A stretch of DNA of 10,295 nucleotides from Candidatus Stercoripulliclostridium merdigallinarum. GTDB taxonomy: Bacteria > Bacillota > Clostridia > Christensenellales > DTU072. The DNA lies in the NCBI GenBank assembly GCA_018714575.1, contig DVNF01000187.1:1-10295 (forward strand), given 5' to 3'. The stretch's first letter is position 1; each line of letters starts with the position of its first letter. This document shows, piece after piece, positions 1 through 6,765 of the stretch. The translations under genes were made by a program, and so were the position numbers. Below the pieces are notes generated by a model. The model made no database searches, was not told the DNA's origin, and saw only the letters and a list, made by a program, of their open reading frames with translations.

Positions 1-276
1 ATAAAATTCAAAAAATCGCATCCCGGGTTGATGGGCGCGGAAGAATTGCAAAGGCTACCCGCATTTTTGTACTGCGAAAAAGCTAACATACCCGATTTCG
101 GCGATAAAGAGGCGGAAAAGCGCTTTAAAGAAGATTTTAAAGCATTGGAAAACGCGACCGGAGGACTGTCCGGATATTTGTTTGCGCAGTTATACGATTC
201 TCCGAAAGATGGCGGTATTTTGAATTATACCAGAAATTTTAAAGCCGTTTTATTCGAAACCAAAACGCAAAAATAA
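1..276 (+). CDS. C-terminal end of an unidentified protein (5'-truncated by window edge)
   Basis: The frame is open from the first base to the TAA at 274-276, so the 91 residues seen are the tail of a longer protein; the TTG/ATG codons at 28-33 lack a ribosome binding site and are probably internal. The tail is hydrophilic, with a charged helical stretch (about residues 30-52) followed by a Gly/Tyr-rich segment, GGLSGYLFAQLYD, and then GGILNYTR. The second part faintly recalls the end of the catalytic barrel in GH2-type glycoside hydrolases (G-Y-x-x-x-Q-L-x-D ... G-x-x-x-Y-x-R). That is only a pattern impression and I assign no function. There is no signal peptide or membrane segment in the visible part. 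It converges on the sigma-factor gene, with 27 bases between the two stop codons. Confidence 0.6.
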   Translation: MKFKKSHPGLMGAEELQRLPAFLYCEKANIPDFGDKEAEKRFKEDFKALENATGGLSGYLFAQLYDSPKDGGILNYTRNFKAVLFETKTQK

Positions 277-303
277 AATGTAACAAATAAAAAAGCTCAA
301 AAC

Positions 304-804
304 TTATTTTTCCGTGTTTACCCCCAACAATCTACGCAGCTTTCTTGCCGCCCTAGAATGCTTTTGACGGACTGCGTCGTAACTAAGGTTCATTAATTCC
401 GCAATTTTTTGTTGCTTGAACCCGTCCAGATAGCTGAGTTCTAAGATAGCGTAGGAAGTTTCGTCGACCTGTTCTAATGACCAATACAAATCGTCAAATT
501 TATAAGTTGACAGGATCCGACCGACTTCGGAGAGTTTTTCGGGAATACGCTTTACGCCTTTTTCGGCAGCTATTTTTTCGGCTTCGCCGTATACCCACAG
601 CGCGGGGCAGGTTATGTAATACGTGGGGGTAGCTACGAACAAGCGTATAAAAAATTCGTTTACGGCGTCTTCCGCCACCGAAACGTCGTAAAATTCCTGT
701 AATCGCGCCGAAATTCTGGGGAAGTAGTAATTGTAAAGTCTTTCGACCGAGATCGGATCGCTTTTATAAGTTTGTAACAAAGTGTTAAATTCCTTCGCGG
801 TCAA
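304..804 (-). CDS. Small sigma-70-like (ECF-type) RNA polymerase sigma factor
   Basis: This 166-residue protein has the size and two-part layout of an extracytoplasmic-function sigma factor, which directs RNA polymerase to a small set of promoters. Residues about 15-85 look like region 2: the helix with AEDAVNEFFIRLF matches the usual AEDxxQExFxRLW core, and ALWVYGEAEKIAAEKGVKR sits where the -10-recognition helix normally is. Residues about 110-160 form region 4: LDGFKQQKIAELMNLS, then YDAVRQKHSRAARKLRRLL, a typical helix-turn-helix that reads the -35 box. The start is TTG at 804, with GGGAGG 10 bases upstream; no ATG fits. Region 2 is more divergent than region 4, so target promoters cannot be guessed. 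No anti-sigma gene lies next to it on the visible side: the neighbour downstream is convergent, and the operon upstream is divergent. It could be a sigma-70-like phage or sporulation-type regulator, but the ECF-like reading is best. Confidence 0.8.
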   Translation of the reverse strand: MTAKEFNTLLQTYKSDPISVERLYNYYFPRISARLQEFYDVSVAEDAVNEFFIRLFVATPTYYITCPALWVYGEAEKIAAEKGVKRIPEKLSEVGRILSTYKFDDLYWSLEQVDETSYAILELSYLDGFKQQKIAELMNLSYDAVRQKHSRAARKLRRLLGVNTEK

Positions 805-844
805 AACCTAACTTCCTCCCGTATAAAAACTCATTGACTATAGT

Positions 845-874
845 ATTATACACCATTTTTACCTGTCGGGCTAA
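845..874 (-). promoter_or_regulatory. Probable promoter of the sigma-factor gene
   Basis: Read on the minus strand there is a perfect TATAAT (845-850) preceded directly by TG. It lies 40 bases upstream of the TTG start. The -35 side is weak: TTAGCC at 869-874 with an 18-base spacer is the best match. The -10 box is convincing; the -35 box is a guess, and the promoter may be activator-dependent. Confidence 0.45.
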
Positions 875-929
875 CGAATTATAAAAAAATTACTTACAGT
901 CAGTTTTTTCTATAAAAATGTTTGCTTTG

Positions 930-947
930 CGACAAAATAAGTTGTCG
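930..947. repeat. Perfect inverted repeat, possible operator
   Basis: CGACAA (930-935) and TTGTCG (942-947) are perfect complements separated by AATAAG. The dyad lies in the divergent gap and could be a regulator-binding site or a small hairpin. Six-base arms can arise by chance in AT-rich DNA, so this is a candidate only. Confidence 0.3.
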
Positions 948-966
948 TATTTACGGAGGAATTATT

Positions 967-978
967 TCTGTAAACAGA
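967..978. repeat. Short palindrome TCTGT-AA-ACAGA
   Basis: Five-base perfect arms flank two A residues, 20 bases after the CGACAA/TTGTCG dyad. The arms are too short for a stable hairpin, but the form fits a protein-binding half-site pair. No known operator consensus is matched with confidence. Confidence 0.25.
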
Positions 979-1089
979 TGACCGTTAATGCTGTTTTATA
1001 AAAAAATAATTAAAGCTATTTTTACGAAATTCACAAAACGATTATAGAAAATTAACAAAAAGTTATTTTTGAAAAATAGAAAATTTCAG

Positions 1090-1235
1090 GGTAAAGCTGT
1101 TTCGAGGAGCGGTCGCGCAGCGGAAATCGAGTGCGATAGAGTTAGTGACGGAGCGTCGTGTTTTACTTTAAATTTTCCGAACAAAAGGTGCCCGATTTCA
1201 GCTGTTTCGGGGACGAAACGCCTTTGCGGTTTTTT
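1090..1235 (+). other. GC-richer structured block; candidate ncRNA or dispersed intergenic repeat
   Basis: This block stands out from its AT-rich surroundings. The decamer AGCTGTTTCG occurs at 1095-1104 and again at 1200-1209, each time shortly after ATTTCAG or ATTTC, so the block is bounded by an imperfect direct repeat. Between the copies lies a stretch rich in GAGCG/GCGCAG words that reads like the dispersed intergenic repeats seen in some Clostridia genomes (impression, not a database match). It ends in a hairpin followed by six T residues. No reading frame across it looks like a protein, and no clear promoter was found just upstream. It could be a small RNA, a leader remnant or a repeat element; strand is uncertain. 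Confidence 0.35.
1204..1235 (+). terminator. Possible intrinsic terminator or attenuator-like hairpin
   Basis: GTTTCG (1204-1209) pairs with CGAAAC (1214-1219) across a GGGA loop. A second, overlapping hairpin, AAACGC with GCG(G)TTT (1216-1232, one bulge), runs straight into the T-run at 1230-1235. The two foldings share CGAAAC and exclude each other, as in attenuators. The second stem is weak, so termination efficiency is doubtful. It lies upstream of the transporter promoter and so would act on a transcript starting further left. Confidence 0.35.
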
Positions 1236-1293
1236 ATAACGGTGCGGCGGAAGGTTAACTCGGGGCTGTAGTGCGCTTTTAAAAATTTGGTAC

Positions 1294-1322
1294 TTGAATA
1301 TTAAAAATATATAAGATATAAT
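1294..1322 (+). promoter_or_regulatory. Strong sigma-A-type promoter of the transporter operon
   Basis: TTGAAT (1294-1299) and a perfect TATAAT (1317-1322) are separated by exactly 17 bases, in very AT-rich DNA. The start point would fall near 1329, giving a leader of only about 20 bases that is nearly filled by the ribosome binding site. No room remains for a riboswitch downstream of this promoter, so control is more likely at initiation. Confidence 0.75.
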
Positions 1323-1348
1323 TAAAATATCTAAAAAGGAGAGGACAG

Positions 1349-3010
1349 ATGAAATTAAATTATTGGAAGACGCTGAAAGTCGGTTTGGCTTTTGCAATAA
1401 TCATGGTCTTTTGGACTGCTTATGATTACGTCGTACCGCTGTTGTTGGAGCACGCGTACGGCTTACCTAACTCGGTGCGCGGCTTGGTAATGGGCTTGGA
1501 CAACTTGTTGTCGCTGTTCCTGTTACCGATATTCGGAAAGATCTCCGACAAGACACGCACCAAATGGGGCAGGCGCACGCCCTTTATCGTTATCGGCACG
1601 GTGATCAGCGTTATTTTGATGATCTTTGTCCCGATTTCCGCAAATCAATCTTTAAAAGACGGCGAAGCGTTGCGTAAAGAGATCACGACGACTTGGACGG
1701 AAGGTTACACTTACACCGACCACGAAGGCAACGTCTATGACGCAAAGGCTTTGTATACGATGATCTATGAAAAAGGCGCCGAAGATTCCGATTATTGCGA
1801 CTACGCTTTCCTGGAAAGCGAAGGAGTAAACGGTTTGGAGGGATTTTTGAACATAGCGTTGAACCCCGAACTGAACGAGGACGGCGCGCCCGGCGAAACT
1901 TACGAACGCATAGTCGAAACGGGTATCAATACTTATGCTTCCGAACAAGTTTATCAAAAAGTCACGCTGAACAATATCGATTCGTTGATAATTTATATGG
2001 TGATATTGTTCTTTGTGTTGGTGGCAATGGCGACTTTCCGTTCGCCCGCGGTAGCTTTGATGCCCGACGTCACGCCGAAGCCGTTGCGTTCGCAGGCTAA
2101 CGCGATGATAAACCTGGCGGGCGGCGCCGGCGGCGCGATAGCGTTTTTGATCTATACAATAACTTTAATGATAAATCCGACAGGCTATATAGCTATATTC
2201 GTAGCGGTGGCTTGCTCGATGATCATACTGTTGGGACTGTTCCTGTGGCTGGTAAAAGAACCTAAATTGGTGCGCGAATGCGAAGAGCTTTGCGCCGAAT
2301 ACGGTATCAGTAACGACGACGACGAAAATCTGCCCGCGGCAAAAGACGGCGAGTCTACGCTGTCGGCGGAGGAAATACAGAAACACAAGCGCGCACGCTT
2401 TATTTCCTTCCTGCTGATTTTGGGCAGCATATTCATGTGGTTTATGGGATATAACGCCGTTTCGTCCAACCTGTCCATTTACCTTACGAAGATCCTGGGT
2501 CTGTCCAGCGGCTTCGGCGGCATCGTTTCGGGTATCTCGATGGGAATTTCGGCGATAGCGTTTATACCTGTAGGTATCCTGGCGGTAAAGATAGGCAGAA
2601 GGAAATCGATAATGTTAGGGTTCGGATTGGCGACGCTGGCGTTTATCCTGATATTCTTCTTTGCCGTTCAAAGGACGACGGCGGCGTGGGTATTGTACAC
2701 GCTGTTCTATCTGATCTCCGGCTTCGGTCTGATAATCGCAAACGTCAATACCTTCCCGATGGTAGTCGAATTGGCGGATTCCGGCGACACCGGAAAGTAT
2801 ACGGGGTTCTATTACGCCGCCACGATGTCGGCGCAGGCGATCACTCCGTTTATAGCGGGGTTGATAATGGACCATTTCGGCAGCAAGTACTTGTTCCTGT
2901 ATTCGACGATCTGCGTCGCGCTGGCGATAGTTTTGATGGTCTTTGTAAAACACGGCGATTCAAAGGCTCCGCCGAAGTCCAAATTGGAAATGTTGGGAGC
3001 GGACGACTGA
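1349..3010 (+). CDS. MFS/GPH-family sugar (glycoside) transporter
   Basis: This 553-residue inner-membrane protein has twelve predicted helices in two halves and most resembles the glycoside-pentoside-hexuronide:cation symporter and related sucrose-type MFS carriers. Key motifs are the cytoplasmic loop GKISDKTRTKWGRRTPFI (63-80), the equivalent loop in the second half (VKIGRRKS, 413-420), PDVTPKPLRSQANAM (239-253) and GKYTGFYYAATMSAQ (482-496). It likely imports an oligosaccharide or glycoside with a cation; the substrate cannot be read from sequence. Helices 3 and 4 are separated by about 110 polar, acidic residues (98-207) that should lie outside the cell; this loop is normally short. A charged cytoplasmic linker (302-350) joins the halves. 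The ATG is supported by AGGAG seven bases upstream. It is first in a likely operon with an anchored protein and a GH3 glycosidase. Confidence 0.88.
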   Translation: MKLNYWKTLKVGLAFAIIMVFWTAYDYVVPLLLEHAYGLPNSVRGLVMGLDNLLSLFLLPIFGKISDKTRTKWGRRTPFIVIGTVISVILMIFVPISANQSLKDGEALRKEITTTWTEGYTYTDHEGNVYDAKALYTMIYEKGAEDSDYCDYAFLESEGVNGLEGFLNIALNPELNEDGAPGETYERIVETGINTYASEQVYQKVTLNNIDSLIIYMVILFFVLVAMATFRSPAVALMPDVTPKPLRSQANAMINLAGGAGGAIAFLIYTITLMINPTGYIAIFVAVACSMIILLGLFLWLVKEPKLVRECEELCAEYGISNDDDENLPAAKDGESTLSAEEIQKHKRARFISFLLILGSIFMWFMGYNAVSSNLSIYLTKILGLSSGFGGIVSGISMGISAIAFIPVGILAVKIGRRKSIMLGFGLATLAFILIFFFAVQRTTAAWVLYTLFYLISGFGLIIANVNTFPMVVELADSGDTGKYTGFYYAATMSAQAITPFIAGLIMDHFGSKYLFLYSTICVALAIVLMVFVKHGDSKAPPKSKLEMLGADD

Positions 3011-3061
3011 TCGCAGACGGAGTTCCGAATAAGGGCTTGACGAATTTATGAAAAATTGCCA

Positions 3062-3100
3062 AAGGCTTCATCGTTGTCGCGTTGGAGCCTTAGGCGTTTT
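3062..3100 (+). terminator. Weak hairpin between transporter and anchored-protein genes
   Basis: AAGGCTTC (3062-3069) pairs with GGAGCCTT (3084-3091), with one G-U pair and a 15-base loop. Only four T residues follow, five bases after the stem. It may be a leaky terminator or an mRNA-processing/stability hairpin that lowers expression of the two downstream genes relative to the transporter. No good promoter follows it, so read-through is expected. Confidence 0.3.
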
Positions 3101-3138
3101 AATGCAAAACATATTTTATATCATTTTAGGAGGATGAT

Positions 3139-4158
3139 ATGGCAAAAAGGTTAAGAACGGCAATAGTGGCATTGGTGCTGATAGTCGTAGTATTGGTGGT
3201 TATTACGGCAGTATATAATTTTTTGAATTATGACGTGCCCGATCGTGAATCGCCCGACGCTCCCGCATATTTCGATCCCACGTTCGGCGAAGACGATCCC
3301 AGACTGGATCTGGAAGTTCCTGCCGCGGACGCGTCCGACGCGGAGAAAATAGCTTTCGTGGTAGAATTGTACAACATTGCCTGCGAAAATTACAAGCAGG
3401 CGGAAAAAGCCGCTTTCCAAGTGCAATACATGACGAATATGCAAATAGGCGGCGGCAATATGCCCATTCCCGGAACCAGGTATTCGGTAAAAGACGGCGA
3501 CAAGAAATATTACCTGGATTTCTGCGTTCCCAGCCAGGAGATCATCGACGCGGTAGTAGGTTTGGCGGCAGAGCCGGCGACTTCGCACTATGCGGAAGCG
3601 CAATATACCGATTCTACTATGGATTACGTGATCTCCAGGAAAGTTTACGAAGATTGCGGCGGCGAAGGCGTCGGAGCAGGTCCCCTGTACCTGGAAGACG
3701 GCAGTATATCTGTAGATTGGACTCCCGCCGTGGAAACGCAGCTGCCTAAGACTGTATACGCGGCATATCAGGAGGGCGATTTCCGCCACACCGATCACGA
3801 CGTTTCCGTGGACACCATTATACCCGGCTCCGTCACGATCGAATACAACGAGGAATTCGGATATTATATTTGCGATTTCAAATTGGATCCCAATAAGGTT
3901 CCCGAAGCGTTGCTTGCCAAACTGCGCGCCGATTCGGGCTTTGCAAATGCAAGATATACCGATTTGCAAGAGAGCATGACGATTTGGGATTCCGGATACT
4001 TCAGAAATTACCACGCCATAGATACTTGGGACGCGGGCAGTTCGTTTATAGCTTCCGTATTGGATTTCGACACGACTTACTATTTCAACACGGTAGAGGA
4101 CGCCGATAAATTCGATATCGCAAATTACCAATATATGGCTGAGATGTGCCACAAATAA
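3139..4158 (+). CDS. Membrane-anchored extracytoplasmic protein of unknown function
   Basis: This 339-residue protein starts with a short basic N-terminus (KRLR) and one hydrophobic segment (about residues 8-27, ALVLIVVVLVVITAVYNF), with no lipobox cysteine. It therefore looks like a signal anchor with the rest of the chain outside the membrane. The exterior part is acidic and Tyr/Asp-rich: a Pro/Asp linker (33-62), a helical segment (66-92), then alternating polar and aromatic stretches that suggest beta sheet. Cysteines at 82, 129, 173, 245 and 337 are spaced without an obvious metal motif. I recognise no catalytic signature or named family. The start has a textbook AGGAGG five bases upstream. 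It sits between a sugar importer and a GH3 glycosidase, so a role in sugar capture, transporter assembly or envelope sensing is possible, but this is inferred from position only. Confidence 0.75.
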   Translation: MAKRLRTAIVALVLIVVVLVVITAVYNFLNYDVPDRESPDAPAYFDPTFGEDDPRLDLEVPAADASDAEKIAFVVELYNIACENYKQAEKAAFQVQYMTNMQIGGGNMPIPGTRYSVKDGDKKYYLDFCVPSQEIIDAVVGLAAEPATSHYAEAQYTDSTMDYVISRKVYEDCGGEGVGAGPLYLEDGSISVDWTPAVETQLPKTVYAAYQEGDFRHTDHDVSVDTIIPGSVTIEYNEEFGYYICDFKLDPNKVPEALLAKLRADSGFANARYTDLQESMTIWDSGYFRNYHAIDTWDAGSSFIASVLDFDTTYYFNTVEDADKFDIANYQYMAEMCHK

Positions 4159-4208
4159 GAATAAAATAATCGATTAAATAATATAAAAGGATAAATTCAG
4201 AGGTCGAT

Positions 4209-6638
4209 ATGGATATTAAAAAAGTGTTGGCGGAGATGACTCCGGAAGAAAAAGCCGGATTGTGCTCGGGAAAGGACTTTTGGCGTTTTAAAAGCGTAGA
4301 ACGCCTGGGCGTTCCCGAAGTCATGGTTTCGGACGGTCCCCACGGGCTCAGAAAACAAGCCGAAGGCGGCGACCACCTTGGATTGAACGATTCTATAGAC
4401 GCCACTTGTTTCCCGACTTCCGTCGGGTTGGCGGCGTCCTTCGATAGGGAGATCGCGGCAGAACAGGGCGACGCTTTGGGCGCCGAAGCCGCAGCCGAAA
4501 ACCTGGCTGTGCTGTTGGGACCGGCTATAAACATAAAACGCAGTCCCTTGTGCGGCAGGAACTTCGAATATATGTCCGAAGACCCGTATCTGACGGGCGA
4601 ACTTGCCGCGGCGTACATAAACGGCGTGCAGGCTCACGGAGTCGGCGTCAGCGTCAAACACTTTGCCGCCAACAACCAGGAAGACAGGCGCATGACGATT
4701 TCTGCCGAAGTCGACGAAAGGACGATGAGGGAAATTTACCTGCCCGCATTCGAAACCGCAGTCAAAAAGAGCGATCCTTGGACGGTAATGTGTTCTTATA
4801 ACAGGATAAACGGCGTTTATTCGTCGGAAAATCCCTGGCTGTTGAACAAGGTCCTGCGCGAAGAATGGGGATTTAAAGGCTTGGTCGTGACCGATTGGGG
4901 CGCAATCAACGATCGCGTTTTGGGCTTGAAAGCGGGTACCGACGTCGAAATGCCCTCCAGCGGCGGCAAGAACGACAGAAAGATCGTTCAGGCGTTGAAC
5001 AGCGGCGAATTGGACGAGGAAGTTTTGAATACCGCTTGCGAGAGAGTGTTAAAACTGATAGACGAAGCCGGCAAGAAATCCGGCGGAGTTTACGACCGCG
5101 ACGCCGATCACGTCAAAGCCGTAAAGATTGCTTGCGATTGTATGGTTTTGTTGAAAAACAACGGCATCCTGCCCCTTAGCAAGGATAAAAAATACGCCTT
5201 TATCGGCGAATTCGCAAAAGTCCCGCGCCATCAGGGCGGCGGCAGTTCGCATATCAACACTCACCGCGTAGTCGGCGCGTACGACGCTGTGGACGACATT
5301 CAAAAAAGCTATGCGCCGGGATACCGCGATCGTGACGAAGAGGACGCGGCATTGGTGGCGGAAGCGGTCAGGATCGCAAAAGAAGCCGACGTGGCTATAG
5401 TGTTCGCCGGTTTGACGGATGCTTATGAATCCGAAGGGTTCGACAGGCGCACGCTGGATCTGCCTAAAAACCACAACGCATTGATAGAAGCGGTCGCCGC
5501 GGCAAATCCGAATACCGTGGTCGTATTGCATAACGGCGCTCCCGTAAAGATGCCGTGGCTGAACAAAGTCGCCGCGGTGTTAGAGGCGTACCTTGGCGGC
5601 GAAGCTTCGGGCGAAGCCGCGGCAAAGATACTTTTCGGCGAAGTCAATCCCTCGGCTAAACTGCCCGAAACATTCCCGTTGGAATTGGAGGACGTCGCCT
5701 CCTCCGCGAACTTCCCCGGCGGAGTCAAATCCGTTCATTACAAAGAAGGACTGTACGTCGGTTACCGCTATTTCGATAAAGTCAAAAAACCCGTGCTGTT
5801 CCCGTTCGGCTACGGACTGTCTTATACGACTTTCGGGTACTCAAATCTGAAGATAGAGAATCCCGAAGCCGACATTTTGAACGAAGATTTAATAGTATCG
5901 TTCGACGTTGAAAACACGGGCGACAGGTTCGGTAAAGAGGCGGTACAGGTATATGTAAAGGACGTCGAAGCTACCGCATACCGTCCCGAAAAGGAACTGA
6001 AAGGTTTTGAAAAAGTAGCTTTGAACGCGGGCGAGAAAAAGCGCGTCACCGTCAGATTGGACAAGCGCGCGTTTGCTTTCTGGAATTCCGAAACAAAGGC
6101 GTTCGAAGTAGAATCGGGCGAATTCGAAATTTTGGTCGGAGCCTCCTCCGCCGATATCAGGCTGTCCGCAACGGTAGCATTAAATGGCGACGCGGCGAAT
6201 ATACCGAACGACTTGGAAAGGCTGCCGCATTATTATTCGGCGGACGTTCAGGGCGTTACGGACGAAGAATTCAAACGGTTGTTGGGCAGGGAACCCATGC
6301 CCGAAAATAACCCCGAGGGCGCGAAATTGGATAAAAGCGCTACATTCGAGGACGCGAAGAACAGGGGCAGCGGTCTGGGTAGATTCGTTGCGTGGATTTT
6401 GCCGAAAGTCATGCCCGGAACGGGACTTGGCAACAAAGATATAATGGTAAACATTATAATGCAAACCCCCGTTCACGCCATGATCAACATGTCGGGAGGA
6501 CTGTTGTCGGAAGACATGGGCGACGGCTTGGTAATGCTGTTTAATTCCGAACACCGGCTGAAAGCTTTCGGAAAGATCCTGAAAGGCTTGTTCGGAATGG
6601 GCAAGAGGGCGAAGCTGGCAAAGGAAAACAAGCTGTAA
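4209..6638 (+). CDS. GH3 family beta-glucosidase-like glycoside hydrolase
   Basis: This 809-residue retaining glycoside hydrolase of family 3 lacks a signal peptide and is probably cytoplasmic. The (beta/alpha)8 domain (about 1-290) shows SDGPHG (41-46), CGRNFEYMSEDP (115-126), the KHF motif (150-152) with the downstream RR pair, and the nucleophile D229 in VVTDWG. The alpha/beta sandwich domain (about 310-490) carries ESEGFDR (407-413), where E407 or E409 is the likely acid/base. A fibronectin-III-like domain spans about 555-655. A further tail of about 150 residues follows (660-809), ending in a lysine-rich helix; it contains LPHYYSADV and a Met/Gly-rich segment and is unexplained by the core fold. 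No PA14 insert is seen. The ATG has AGAGGT four bases upstream, and the gene begins 50 bases after the anchored-protein gene. Substrate is probably a beta-glucoside; beta-xyloside or related activity cannot be excluded. Confidence 0.93.
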   Translation: MDIKKVLAEMTPEEKAGLCSGKDFWRFKSVERLGVPEVMVSDGPHGLRKQAEGGDHLGLNDSIDATCFPTSVGLAASFDREIAAEQGDALGAEAAAENLAVLLGPAINIKRSPLCGRNFEYMSEDPYLTGELAAAYINGVQAHGVGVSVKHFAANNQEDRRMTISAEVDERTMREIYLPAFETAVKKSDPWTVMCSYNRINGVYSSENPWLLNKVLREEWGFKGLVVTDWGAINDRVLGLKAGTDVEMPSSGGKNDRKIVQALNSGELDEEVLNTACERVLKLIDEAGKKSGGVYDRDADHVKAVKIACDCMVLLKNNGILPLSKDKKYAFIGEFAKVPRHQGGGSSHINTHRVVGAYDAVDDIQKSYAPGYRDRDEEDAALVAEAVRIAKEADVAIVFAGLTDAYESEGFDRRTLDLPKNHNALIEAVAAANPNTVVVLHNGAPVKMPWLNKVAAVLEAYLGGEASGEAAAKILFGEVNPSAKLPETFPLELEDVASSANFPGGVKSVHYKEGLYVGYRYFDKVKKPVLFPFGYGLSYTTFGYSNLKIENPEADILNEDLIVSFDVENTGDRFGKEAVQVYVKDVEATAYRPEKELKGFEKVALNAGEKKRVTVRLDKRAFAFWNSETKAFEVESGEFEILVGASSADIRLSATVALNGDAANIPNDLERLPHYYSADVQGVTDEEFKRLLGREPMPENNPEGAKLDKSATFEDAKNRGSGLGRFVAWILPKVMPGTGLGNKDIMVNIIMQTPVHAMINMSGGLLSEDMGDGLVMLFNSEHRLKAFGKILKGLFGMGKRAKLAKENKL

Positions 6639-6669
6639 GGCTATTAAACAAACGAAAAAACTTTTGGAT

Positions 6670-6699
6670 AAAGCTCATACCGGACGGTATGGGCTTTTT
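6670..6699 (+). terminator. Strong intrinsic terminator after the GH3 gene
   Basis: AAAGCTCATACC (6670-6681) pairs with GGTATGGGCTTT (6686-6697) over 12 base pairs including one G-U, closing a GGAC loop, and runs into five T residues (6695-6699). It lies 31 bases after the GH3 stop codon and marks the end of the transporter/anchored-protein/GH3 operon. Confidence 0.88.
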
Positions 6700-6765
6700 A
6701 CCGTTCGGTTTTGACAATTTGTCGCAACGATAATGACGAAAGAATATATTGTTCCGGAGGTGAAT

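Larger units (their letters stand above)
805..1348. other. Divergent intergenic region between sigma-factor gene and sugar operon
   Basis: This is a 544-base gap with no credible coding sequence. From left to right it holds the leader and promoter of the sigma-factor gene, an AT-rich stretch (about 880-1085) with two small inverted repeats, a distinctly GC-richer block (about 1090-1260) with a direct repeat and hairpins, and an AT-rich promoter for the transporter operon. The switch in composition at about 1086 and again at about 1280 is abrupt, which suggests the GC-richer block has a separate origin or role. Confidence 0.7.

Noticed and set aside
289..311. A-rich/T-rich dyad between the two convergent stop codons that could be a bidirectional terminator
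   Set aside because: The stem (AAAAAAG with CTTATTTTT) has one G-C pair and a mismatch, so it is hardly distinguishable from AT-rich background.
978..1001. Seven-codon frame (MTVNAVL) after GGAGGA at 955-960, as a possible leader peptide
   Set aside because: The binding site is 17 bases from the ATG, too far, and there is no attenuator arrangement for a gene directly downstream.
1086..1397. A 103-codon minus-strand frame across the promoter and start of the transporter gene
   Set aside because: It overlaps the transporter promoter, binding site and first codons, and its product resembles no protein. It is more likely a by-product of the structured block.
3151..4152. A 333-codon open frame on the minus strand covering almost all of the anchored-protein gene
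   Set aside because: It mirrors the plus-strand gene, which has a perfect ribosome binding site, signal anchor and sensible composition; the reverse product is Ile/His/Arg/Tyr-rich with no motif and no binding site.
4167..4176. Perfect palindrome TAATCGATTA in the gap before the GH3 gene
   Set aside because: Ten bases in AT-rich DNA can arise by chance, and it matches no operator consensus I can name.
6711..6734. Perfect TTGACA (6711-6716) with GATAAT (6729-6734) as promoter for the fusion gene
   Set aside because: The spacer is only 12 bases and no better -10 box lies at 16-18 bases. A promoter is needed here because of the strong terminator upstream, but the sequence does not define it convincingly.
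6733..6765. Eleven-residue N-terminal extension of the fusion protein starting at ATG 6733
   Set aside because: It has no ribosome binding site and is not part of the GlmM fold; the TTG at 6766 is far better supported.
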